A stretch of 7,316 nucleotides of DNA from contig JAITLA010000111.1 of NCBI GenBank assembly GCA_031278145.1, forward strand, positions 1 through 7,316, given 5' to 3'. The notes beneath the pieces are model-generated. The model saw only the letters and a program-made list of their open reading frames with translations, searched no databases and had not been told where the DNA came from. This DNA is from Eubacteriales Family XIII. Incertae Sedis bacterium. Lineage in GTDB: Bacteria; Bacillota_A; Clostridia; Peptostreptococcales; Anaerovoracaceae. A program made the position numbers and the translations under genes. Below, piece by piece: positions 1-7,316 of the stretch. Position 1 is the stretch's first letter; every line of letters begins with the position of its first letter.

Positions 1-7
1 GGCAAGC

Positions 8-583
8 ATGAGCAATTATAAAGTGACAATCGGTCTGTCCAACAAGCATCTGCATCTGAGCGCCGCGCATATAGAAGCGCTCTTCGGCGCGGGGCACAAG
101 CTGACGCCGACGAAGGATCTGCGGCAGCCGGGGCAGTTTGCCTGTGAGGAAAAGGTGGACCTGGAGGGTCCGAAGGGTGTGCTGAAGGGCCTGCGCGTCC
201 TCGGACCCGCGCGGCCAAAAACGCAGATTGAGCTCTCCCTGACCGACGCGCGCGGCCTTGGCATCAAGGCGCCCGTCCGGGAATCCGGGAAGCTCGACGG
301 CTCGCCGGGCTGCAGGCTGACGGGCCCCGGGGGCAGCGTGGAGCTCGACTGCGGCGTCATCGTGGCCCTGCGCCACGTGCACCTGTCGCCCGCCGAGGCG
401 CTGGATGCCGGCGTGAAGGACAAGGACGTCATCCGCGTGCGCGTGGGCGACGAGCGGGCCGTCGTGTTCGAAAATGTGCTCGTGCGCGCGGGCGACGCGC
501 ATCTCAGCGAATTCCATCTCGATACGGACGAGGGCAACGCCGCGGGCGTCGATTCGGGGCAGGAGGCGGAGCTGCTGCTCTGA
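8..583 (+). CDS. pduL: PduL-type phosphate acyltransferase (phosphotransacetylase / phosphate propanoyltransferase)
   Basis: The 191-residue product should interconvert acyl-CoA plus phosphate with acyl-phosphate plus CoA, the step before an acyl kinase makes ATP. It matches the PduL family along its length. An N-terminal SNKHLHLS block supplies His14 and His16. PGQFACEE lies at 41-48 and RVLGPARPKTQIELS at 63-77. A second metal-site block, LRHVHLS at 121-127, supplies His123 and His125. The C-terminal HLDTDEGNAAG (170-180) supplies His170. These histidines correspond to the zinc ligands known in PduL. The protein starts right at the catalytic domain, with no N-terminal extension like the encapsulation peptide of microcompartment PduL, so I infer a cytosolic enzyme, probably acting on acetyl-CoA. 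The ATG at 8 fits the family start, but only seven bases precede it, so its ribosome binding site and any partner such as ackA cannot be judged. It converges on trmL. Confidence 0.93.
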   Translation: MSNYKVTIGLSNKHLHLSAAHIEALFGAGHKLTPTKDLRQPGQFACEEKVDLEGPKGVLKGLRVLGPARPKTQIELSLTDARGLGIKAPVRESGKLDGSPGCRLTGPGGSVELDCGVIVALRHVHLSPAEALDAGVKDKDVIRVRVGDERAVVFENVLVRAGDAHLSEFHLDTDEGNAAGVDSGQEAELLL

Positions 584-588
584 ACCCG

Positions 589-1062
589 CTACGCGAAGCC
601 CGGGAAGCCGCGCTTGCGCAGGGCTTCGTAGAGGACGATTGCCGCGGCGTTCGCGAGGTTGAGCGAGCGCAGCCGTTCGTCCGGCAGCATGGGGATGCGG
701 ATGCTCCGTTCGGCGTTTTCCCGCAGAAGCGCTTCGTCGAGGCCCGTCGTTTCCCTGCCGAACAGGAACATGGCGCCCTCTTCGCAGTCCGCCTCGATAT
801 GGGTCCTGCGCCCCTTTGTCGTGACGAAGTACATCGGGCGCCCCGCGTGGCGCAGCAGGAACGCGTCCAGGCTTTCGTGGACGCGCAGGTCCACGAGGGG
901 CCAGTAGTCGAGGCCCGCGCGCTTCAGCGCGCGATCCGACAGCTCGAAGCCGAGAGGCTTCACGAGGTGCAGCGTCGTGCCGGTGGCCGCGCAGGTCCGC
1001 GCGATGTTGCCCGTGTTCGGCGGTATCTCGGGTTCTACCAATACGATGTGAAATGCTTTCAT
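589..1062 (-). CDS. trmL: tRNA (cytidine/uridine-34-2'-O)-methyltransferase TrmL (YibK family, SPOUT)
   Basis: The 157-residue product belongs to the SPOUT/SpoU methyltransferases. TrmL methylates the 2'-OH of the wobble nucleotide in tRNA-Leu isoacceptors, using S-adenosylmethionine. The three family motifs are in order: NTGNIARTC at 16-24, FGRETTGL at 101-108, and IPM (123-125) followed by RSLNLANAAAIVLYEAL (132-148), the deep-knot segment that binds the methyl donor. Length matches the minimal single-domain TrmL/YibK, which has no extra RNA-binding domain. The start is supported by the minus-strand Shine-Dalgarno GGGGGAGA at 1073-1066, four bases before the ATG. Directly upstream of that site is a GC-rich hairpin (1076-1098) that could affect translation. 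The gene ends five bases from the pduL stop, tail to tail, leaving no room for a separate terminator between them. Confidence 0.95.
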   Translation of the reverse strand: MKAFHIVLVEPEIPPNTGNIARTCAATGTTLHLVKPLGFELSDRALKRAGLDYWPLVDLRVHESLDAFLLRHAGRPMYFVTTKGRRTHIEADCEEGAMFLFGRETTGLDEALLRENAERSIRIPMLPDERLRSLNLANAAAIVLYEALRKRGFPGFA

Positions 1063-1065
1063 GCT

Positions 1066-1073
1066 TCTCCCCC
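1066..1073 (-). promoter_or_regulatory. Ribosome binding site of trmL
   Basis: On the minus strand the bases read GGGGGAGA, then AAGC-type spacing to the ATG at 1062. This fixes the trmL start at the expected family N-terminus (MKAFHIVLVEPEIPPN). Confidence 0.75.
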
Positions 1074-1075
1074 AC

Positions 1076-1098
1076 GCCGCGCCGATTTTTCGGGCGGC
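1076..1098. other. GC-rich hairpin between trmL and the repeat cluster; possible plus-strand terminator
   Basis: GCCGC (1076-1080) and CCGA (1082-1085) pair with TCGG (1090-1093) and GCGGC (1094-1098), giving nine pairs with one bulged G and a TTTT loop. On the plus strand it is followed by the T-rich run TTGTTGTTTGTT (1099-1110), which resembles an intrinsic terminator for transcription running antisense through trmL. On the minus strand it sits just before the trmL ribosome binding site, so it could instead be a 5' leader structure. The pairing is visible; the role is inferred. Confidence 0.4.
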
Positions 1099-1122
1099 TT
1101 GTTGTTTGTTGGCGCAGGAATC

Positions 1123-1141
1123 GGTATAGGGTTATTATACC
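1123..1141. repeat. Partial copy of the intergenic palindromic unit (copy A)
   Basis: GGTATA (1123-1128) and TATACC (1136-1141) are inverted around a 7-base spacer. The segment GGTTATTATACC (1130-1141) is identical to part of the right arm of the perfect palindrome at 1184-1218, so this looks like a degenerate third copy. Read on the minus strand it contains TATAAT (plus positions 1134-1139), 72 bases upstream of trmL. That could be its -10 element, but I see no good -35. Confidence 0.5.
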
Positions 1142-1182
1142 GCATTCGCGGAAAAAATCCGATATGCAAAACGCGCAAATCA

Positions 1183-1191
1183 TGGTATAAT
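1183..1191 (+). promoter_or_regulatory. Candidate extended -10 promoter element for hom
   Basis: TGG followed by a perfect TATAAT (1186-1191) forms an extended -10. The -35 position 17 bases upstream reads TATGCA (1163-1168), only three of six matches to TTGACA, so the call leans on the -10. Transcription would begin near 1198, giving a leader of about 160 bases that contains several hairpins before hom. The element lies inside the left arm of the palindrome at 1184-1218, so a chance match within the repeat is possible. Confidence 0.4.
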
Positions 1192-1218
1192 AACCGCAGA
1201 AAACGCGGTTATTATACC
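1184..1218. repeat. Perfect 14-base inverted repeat (copy B of the intergenic unit)
   Basis: GGTATAATAACCGC (1184-1197) and GCGGTTATTATACC (1205-1218) are exact reverse complements around the loop AGAAAAC (1198-1204). Both arms carry TATAAT on their own strand. There is no T-run after either side, so it does not look like a terminator. Its inner part is repeated exactly at 1311-1334. Confidence 0.85.
1192..1215 (+). repeat. 24-base direct repeat, first copy
   Basis: The 24 bases beginning AACCGCAGAAAACGCGG and ending TTATTAT are identical to positions 1311-1334, 119 bases downstream. Each copy holds the AACCGC / GCGGTT stem around AGAAAAC. Confidence 0.9.
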
Positions 1219-1231
1219 GGTTTGAAATGCC

Positions 1232-1263
1232 GCGCGATTTTTCCGCCTGTGGCGGAAACGCGC
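1232..1263. repeat. Two-part hairpin in the hom leader (GCGCG and TTTCCGCC stems)
   Basis: The inner stem is TTTCCGCC (1240-1247) with GGCGGAAA (1251-1258) around a TGT loop, eight perfect pairs. The outer stem GCGCG (1232-1236) with CGCGC (1259-1263) is separated from it by a three-base bulge ATT on the 5' side. It would be part of the hom leader RNA if transcription starts near 1198. The role is unknown. Confidence 0.7.
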
Positions 1264-1271
1264 ATGGCGGT

Positions 1272-1306
1272 GCCATAAACGCTACGCTTCGCTGCGCATT
1301 TATGGC
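1272..1306. repeat. Inverted repeat GCCATAAA / TTTATGGC in the hom leader
   Basis: GCCATAAA (1272-1279) pairs perfectly with TTTATGGC (1299-1306). Inside are shorter pairings, GC 1281-1282 with GC 1296-1297 and GC 1286-1287 with GC 1291-1292, around a TTC loop. It abuts the second 24-base repeat, adding to an almost continuous run of hairpins. Confidence 0.65.
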
Positions 1307-1310
1307 GCAC

Positions 1311-1334
1311 AACCGCAGAAAACGCGGTTATTAT
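1311..1334 (+). repeat. 24-base direct repeat, second copy, ending just before the hom ribosome binding site
   Basis: Identical to 1192-1215. The stem AACCGC (1311-1316) / GCGGTT (1324-1329) around AGAAAAC is kept, but the outer arm that makes copy B a 14-base palindrome is missing on the left side. It ends seven bases before the purine-rich Shine-Dalgarno of hom, so its folding could influence translation. Confidence 0.9.
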
Positions 1335-1341
1335 CAATATG

Positions 1342-1350
1342 AAAGAGGAA
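1342..1350 (+). promoter_or_regulatory. Ribosome binding site that sets the hom start at 1357
   Basis: AAAGAGGAA lies eight bases (counted from its GG) before the ATG at 1357. An in-frame ATG at 1339 lies immediately upstream of this site and has only AT-rich repeat sequence before it, so the downstream ATG is preferred. Confidence 0.75.
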
Positions 1351-1356
1351 CACGAA

Positions 1357-2328
1357 ATGAAGCGGATCAGGATAGGCTTGTTGGGAATGGGGAACATCGG
1401 AACGGGGACCTACAAAACCCTTGAGATGAACGGGGCGCGCATCGCGGCGCGCACGGGCGTGGAGCTCGCCATCACGCGGATATTGGAAAAGGACCTCGCG
1501 CGCAAGCGGGATGTCACGGTCGCTCCCGAGCAATTCACGCAGGATCCCGCCGATATACTTGCGGCGCCCGATATCGATATCGTCATCGAGCTGCTGGGGG
1601 GCATCGAGCCCGCCACCGCCTTCATGCTGACCGCGATGCAGAACGGCAAGCACGTCGTGACCGCCAACAAGGCGGCCGTCGCGGCGAACTACGACAAGCT
1701 CCTGAACACGGCGCGCGCGAACCGCGTCATGTTTCGCTTTGAGGCGAGCGTGGGCGGCGGCATTCCGATCCTGAACGCCCTGCGCACGGCGCTTTTGGCC
1801 AACGAATACGAGGAAATACGCGGCATACTGAACGGAACCACGAACTACATACTGACGCAGATGGCGGAGGGCGGCCTGTCCTACGACCGAGCCCTGAAGT
1901 CGGCGCAGGAACAGGGTTTCGCGGAGGCAGATCCGACGGCGGACGTCGAGGGACACGACGTCGCGAACAAGCTGTCCATACTGATATCGCTCGCTTTTGG
2001 CAAGCGGGTCCCGCCGGAGGCCATACCCACCGTCGGAATCACGGGCATCACGATGCGCGACATCGAGAAGGCGGCGGCGGAAGGCGGCAAACTCAAGCTC
2101 ATCGCGCTGGCAAGGCGAGAGGGTGACGACATCGCGTACAGCGTGGGGCCGGCCTTCGTGGCGAACGATCACCCCTTGGCCGGCGTGAGCAACGAATTCA
2201 ACGCGATATTCGTGAAGGGCAACGCCGTCGGCGAGTTGATGTTCTACGGCAGGGGCGCGGGACCGCTGCCCACGGGCAGCGCGGTCTTGGGCGACGTGAC
2301 GGAGATCGCGTGCGCCATCGCGCGATAG
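1357..2328 (+). CDS. hom: Homoserine dehydrogenase, short form without ACT domain
   Basis: The 323-residue product should reduce aspartate-4-semialdehyde to homoserine with NAD(P)H, the branch point to threonine and methionine. The N-terminal Rossmann motif GMGNIG is at 10-15. TANKAAV (102-108) carries the conserved Lys105. The catalytic region holds [11 protein letters not shown] (159-169) and the signature [19 protein letters not shown] (187-205), with acidic residues and Lys205 of the family active site. [17 protein letters not shown] (297-313) is the usual end of the dehydrogenase core. The protein stops ten residues later, whereas most bacterial Hom proteins continue for roughly 80-100 residues with an ACT domain that senses threonine. 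Only 88 bases separate the stop from the next gene, so no ACT segment is hidden by a frameshift there. Start at 1357 is chosen for its Shine-Dalgarno; the ATG at 1339 would add six residues. It stands apart from thrB, thrC or lysC. Confidence 0.93.
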   Translation: MKRIRIGLLGMGNIGTGTYKTLEMNGARIAARTGVELAITRILEKDLARKRDVTVAPEQFTQDPADILAAPDIDIVIELLGGIEPATAFMLTAMQNGKHVVTANKAAVAANYDKLLNTARANRVMFRFEASVGGGIPILNALRTALLANEYEEIRGILNGTTNYILTQMAEGGLSYDRALKSAQEQGFAEADPTADVEGHDVANKLSILISLAFGKRVPPEAIPTVGITGITMRDIEKAAAEGGKLKLIALARREGDDIAYSVGPAFVANDHPLAGVSNEFNAIFVKGNAVGELMFYGRGAGPLPTGSAVLGDVTEIACAIAR

Positions 2329-2357
2329 GGCTCTTTGGATCGGCAAGACCGGGGCGT

Positions 2358-2385
2358 TTTCGAGGCGGGTCGTCCCGCCGCGAAA
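2358..2385. other. Strong hairpin between hom and the SEC-C gene
   Basis: TTTCG (2358-2362) and GGCGGG (2364-2369) pair with CCCGCC (2374-2379) and CGAAA (2381-2385) around a TCGT loop: eleven pairs with one A-G mismatch. The 3' side continues GGGATGGG with no T-run, so it is not a classical intrinsic terminator. It may stabilise the hom 3' end or mark an mRNA processing site. Confidence 0.55.
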
Positions 2386-2416
2386 GGGATGGGCTTCAAC
2401 GGAGGGAAGCTGCGCG

Positions 2417-2920
<504 letters not shown>

Positions 2921-2943
2921 GGCCTGCCGCGCCCTTGCTTATA

Positions 2944-2973
2944 TTGACTGTCCATAGGCTCCTGTGTTACAAT
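2944..2973 (+). promoter_or_regulatory. Sigma-A-type promoter of rpoN
   Basis: TTGACT (2944-2949) is a five-of-six -35 and TACAAT (2968-2973) a five-of-six -10, with an 18-base spacer. TG at 2965-2966 one base before the -10 makes it an extended -10. Transcription would start near 2980, leaving a leader of about 80 bases with a small GCGCG / CGCGC hairpin (3010-3024). This is the best-looking promoter in the window and may also serve gap-pgk-tpiA. Confidence 0.7.
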
Positions 2974-3062
2974 AAATACGGTACGGTTGTTGTATTTGAC
3001 CGGCTTCACGCGCGTGTGGCGCGCTATACGATATTTCGAATCCGCATCGGCGAGGGGCAGGC

Positions 3063-5557
<2,495 letters not shown>

Positions 5558-5574
5558 CCGGCGGAGGCGAGGGT

Positions 5575-6762
5575 ATGAAGAAAACCATAAGGGATGTCGA
5601 TCTCGCGGGCCGGCGCGTCATCGTCCGCTGCGACTTCAACGTGCCGATTGACGCGAACGGCGGGATTTCGGACGAAACGCGCATCGTCGGCGCGCTGCCC
5701 ACGATCCGCTATCTTATCGAGCGGGGCGCGAAGACGATACTCATGTCGCATATGGGTAGGCCCGACGGCGCGGTGGATATGCGCTATACGCTAAAACCCG
5801 TCGCGGAGAGCCTGTCGGCGCATCTGGGGCGGGAGGTGCTGTTCGTTTCGTCGCCCGCGGTGGTGGACGACGCGGTGCGGGCTACGGCGGCGGGACTTGC
5901 CGAGGGCGATGTGATGCTGCTCGAAAATCTGCGCTTTCGCAAGGAGGAAACGAAGAACGACGCGGCCTTCGCGCGGGAGCTGGCCGCGCTCGCCGACGTC
6001 TGGGTCAACGACGCGTTTGGGACGGCGCACAGGGCGCACGCCTCGACGGCCGGCATCGCGGCCTTCCTGCCCGCCGTATCGGGCTTCCTGATCGAAAAAG
6101 AGGTGGAGTTCCTCGGCGACGCCCTGGAGCATCCCGCGCGTCCGTTCGTCGCCGTCTTGGGCGGCGCCAAGGTCGGCGACAAGATCCCCGTGATAGAGAA
6201 TCTCCTGAACAAGGTGGACAGCCTGCTCATAGGCGGCGGCATGGCCTATACCTTCTTCAAGGCGCGCGGCTATGAGATCGGCAAGTCGATCCTCGACGAA
6301 GCGCACGTCGAGGCGGCCGCCGCGCTGGAAAGGGCGGCGAAGGAAAAGGGTGTCGCGCTCCTGCTCCCCGTGGACGTCAAGGCGGCCGTAGCCTTTGAGA
6401 ACGACGCCGAAGCGGGCTTTTGTGACGCGGACGGGATCCCGGCGGACCGCATGGGCCTCGACATAGGGCCACGGACGATTGCGGGCTTCTCGGAGAAGCT
6501 GCGGGGTGCGGGAACCGTCGTATGGAACGGCCCGATGGGGGTCTTCGAGATGCCGAATTTCGCGGAGGGGACCAGGGCCGTCGCGCATGCCCTCGCGGAG
6601 AGCGACGCCGTGAGCATCATCGGCGGGGGCGATTCCGCCGCGGCCGTGGAGCGGTTCGGCTGCGCGGAAAGGATGACGCATATTTCCACCGGCGGCGGGG
6701 CTTCGCTGGAATTCCTGGAGGGCAGGGTGCTGCCCGGCATCGCCGTTCTTCAAGATAAGTAA
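5575..6762 (+). CDS. pgk: Phosphoglycerate kinase
   Basis: The 395-residue product transfers the acyl-phosphate of 1,3-bisphosphoglycerate to ADP, the first ATP-forming step of glycolysis and the reaction directly after Gap. In the N-terminal substrate domain are VRCDFNVP (17-24), with Asp20 and Asn22, then SHMGRP (58-63) and LLENLRF (115-121). VNDAFGTAHRAHAS (144-157) follows, with Arg153. The nucleotide domain has LGGAKVGDK (195-203), VVWNGPMGVFE (315-325) and IIGGGDSAAA (348-357). TGGGASLEFLEG closes the protein at 372-383. All parts are present and length is typical. The ATG at 5575 has GGAGG (5563-5567) seven bases upstream; an in-frame upstream ATG at 5479 lies within gap and is rejected. 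The downstream gap to tpiA is 96 bases and holds a long palindrome, unlike the tight gap-pgk junction. Confidence 0.97.
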   Translation: MKKTIRDVDLAGRRVIVRCDFNVPIDANGGISDETRIVGALPTIRYLIERGAKTILMSHMGRPDGAVDMRYTLKPVAESLSAHLGREVLFVSSPAVVDDAVRATAAGLAEGDVMLLENLRFRKEETKNDAAFARELAALADVWVNDAFGTAHRAHASTAGIAAFLPAVSGFLIEKEVEFLGDALEHPARPFVAVLGGAKVGDKIPVIENLLNKVDSLLIGGGMAYTFFKARGYEIGKSILDEAHVEAAAALERAAKEKGVALLLPVDVKAAVAFENDAEAGFCDADGIPADRMGLDIGPRTIAGFSEKLRGAGTVVWNGPMGVFEMPNFAEGTRAVAHALAESDAVSIIGGGDSAAAVERFGCAERMTHISTGGGASLEFLEGRVLPGIAVLQDK

Positions 6763-6777
6763 GCCACCAATCGATAT

Positions 6778-6831
6778 GCGCGGGGACGGTTCGGAATCAC
6801 GGGTCACGATACGAAAGAGCCGTCCCCGTGC
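6778..6831. repeat. Long interrupted palindrome between pgk and tpiA
   Basis: Positions 6778-6792 pair with 6817-6831 over fifteen positions, thirteen Watson-Crick and two G-T wobbles, with the core CGGGGACGG / CCGTCCCCG. The loop is 24 bases (6793-6816). No T-run follows on either side, so it is not a typical terminator. The motif resembles GGGGACGG-type extragenic palindromes I recall from other Bacillota genomes; that link is from memory and unverified. In the mRNA it would form a strong structure 27 bases before tpiA. Confidence 0.75.
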
Positions 6832-6858
6832 GTCAAGGGCTCAAGGGAGAATTGCGGA

Positions 6859-7316
6859 ATGCGAAAAAAATTTATAGCCGGCAACTGGAAGATGCACAAG
6901 ACGACGGCGGAGGCTCTGGCCTTTGCCGCGTCGTTTAAGGCGCTCCATGAGGACGACGGCGCGGAGGTCGGTGTCTGCGCGCCCTTCACGCAGCTCGCGG
7001 CCTTGAAGGAGGCCTTTGCGGGCACGGGCATCAAGCTCGGCGCGCAGAACGTGCACTTTGAGGAGAAGGGCGCGTACACGGGCGAGATATCGGCGCCCAT
7101 GCTGCGCGAGATCGGCGTCGATTATACCATCGTGGGCCATTCGGAGCGCAGGGAATACTTCGGCGAAACGGACGAAACGGTGAACAAGAAGCTGCACAAG
7201 CTCTACGAGCACGGCATCCCGCCCATACTCTGCGTCGGGGAAAACCTCGCGCAGCGGGACGCGGGCACGGCGGAGGCCGTCGTGGCGGCGCAGCTGGCAA
7301 AGGACCTGGCGGGGCT
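6859..7316 (+). CDS. tpiA: Triosephosphate isomerase, N-terminal part (runs off the window)
   Basis: The first 152 codons are present; the frame is open to the last base. The enzyme interconverts dihydroxyacetone phosphate and glyceraldehyde-3-phosphate as a cytosolic TIM barrel. FIAGNWKMHKT (5-15) holds Asn9 and the catalytic Lys11. GAQNVHFEEKGAYTGEIS (61-78) is the conserved second block. IVGHSERREYFGE (91-103) holds the catalytic His94 and the first part of the active site, and CVGE lies at 125-128. The catalytic glutamate and flexible loop 6 lie past the window end and cannot be checked. AGGGAG (6844-6849) stands nine bases before the ATG. Gene order gap-pgk-tpiA matches the Firmicutes glycolytic operon, so genes such as gpmI and eno may follow, but that is a prediction. 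Confidence 0.95.
   Translation, partial: MRKKFIAGNWKMHKTTAEALAFAASFKALHEDDGAEVGVCAPFTQLAALKEAFAGTGIKLGAQNVHFEEKGAYTGEISAPMLREIGVDYTIVGHSERREYFGETDETVNKKLHKLYEHGIPPILCVGENLAQRDAGTAEAVVAAQLAKDLAG

Noticed and set aside
799..1278. A plus-strand frame running from inside trmL into the repeat cluster
   Set aside because: It is antisense to a well-supported trmL and its tail reads through palindromic repeats; no ribosome binding site was seen.
1184..1334. CRISPR array
   Set aside because: Only two exact copies of the unit are present, with a 95-base interval that is itself palindromic, and no cas gene is nearby.
1339..1356. Alternative upstream start for hom
   Set aside because: The ATG at 1339 overlaps the Shine-Dalgarno of the ATG at 1357 and has no such site of its own; the family N-terminus begins at 1357.
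1198..1356. T-box, SAM or lysine riboswitch in the hom leader
   Set aside because: I looked for the T-box consensus and other conserved cores I know and did not find them; only generic hairpins are visible.
2329..2416. Frameshifted remnant of a Hom ACT domain
   Set aside because: The stretch is only 88 bases and largely taken by a hairpin and a ribosome binding site, far too short for an ACT domain.
5791..6807. A 338-codon open frame antisense to pgk
   Set aside because: pgk is intact and fully conserved on the other strand; the antisense translation shows no family signature.

Overview
This window looks like ordinary chromosome from a GC-rich member of the Bacillota, most likely an anaerobic Clostridia-type fermenter. 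The lineage is an inference. It rests on a gap-pgk-tpiA glycolytic block in Firmicutes order with a sigma-54 gene just upstream, a free-standing PduL phosphotransacylase, strong purine-rich Shine-Dalgarno sites, and GC-rich third codon positions with frequent ATA isoleucine codons. I see no phage, IS transposase, CRISPR, tRNA or rRNA, and no defence or secretion island.

Layout. Positions 8-583 (+) encode a PduL-type phosphate acyltransferase. It converges, with a 5-base gap, on trmL at 589-1062 (-), a tRNA wobble-nucleotide 2'-O-methyltransferase. Positions 1063-1356 form a compact non-coding stretch packed with inverted repeats and two exact 24-base copies of one palindromic unit; it leads into a homoserine dehydrogenase at 1357-2328 (+) that has no C-terminal ACT domain. 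After a hairpin comes a 167-residue protein ending in a SEC-C zinc motif (2417-2920). A good sigma-A-like promoter at 2944-2973 then drives rpoN (3063-4487), followed by gap (4547-5557), pgk (5575-6762) and the first 152 codons of tpiA (6859 to the window edge). A long interrupted palindrome fills most of the pgk-tpiA gap.

How the genes work together. gap, pgk and tpiA are consecutive steps of triose metabolism in lower glycolysis and are probably co-transcribed. PduL would interconvert acyl-CoA and acyl-phosphate, the step before substrate-level ATP formation by an acetate-type kinase, although no kinase gene is visible. Hom supplies homoserine for threonine and methionine. TrmL acts in translation and RpoN in transcription initiation.

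The points most worth a second look are the repeat-rich leader of hom, the ACT-less Hom, the in-operon palindrome before tpiA, and rpoN occupying the place next to gap where many Firmicutes carry the glycolytic repressor gene cggR. I did not find convincing evidence of a previously undescribed biological system; the protein-coding content is largely housekeeping.
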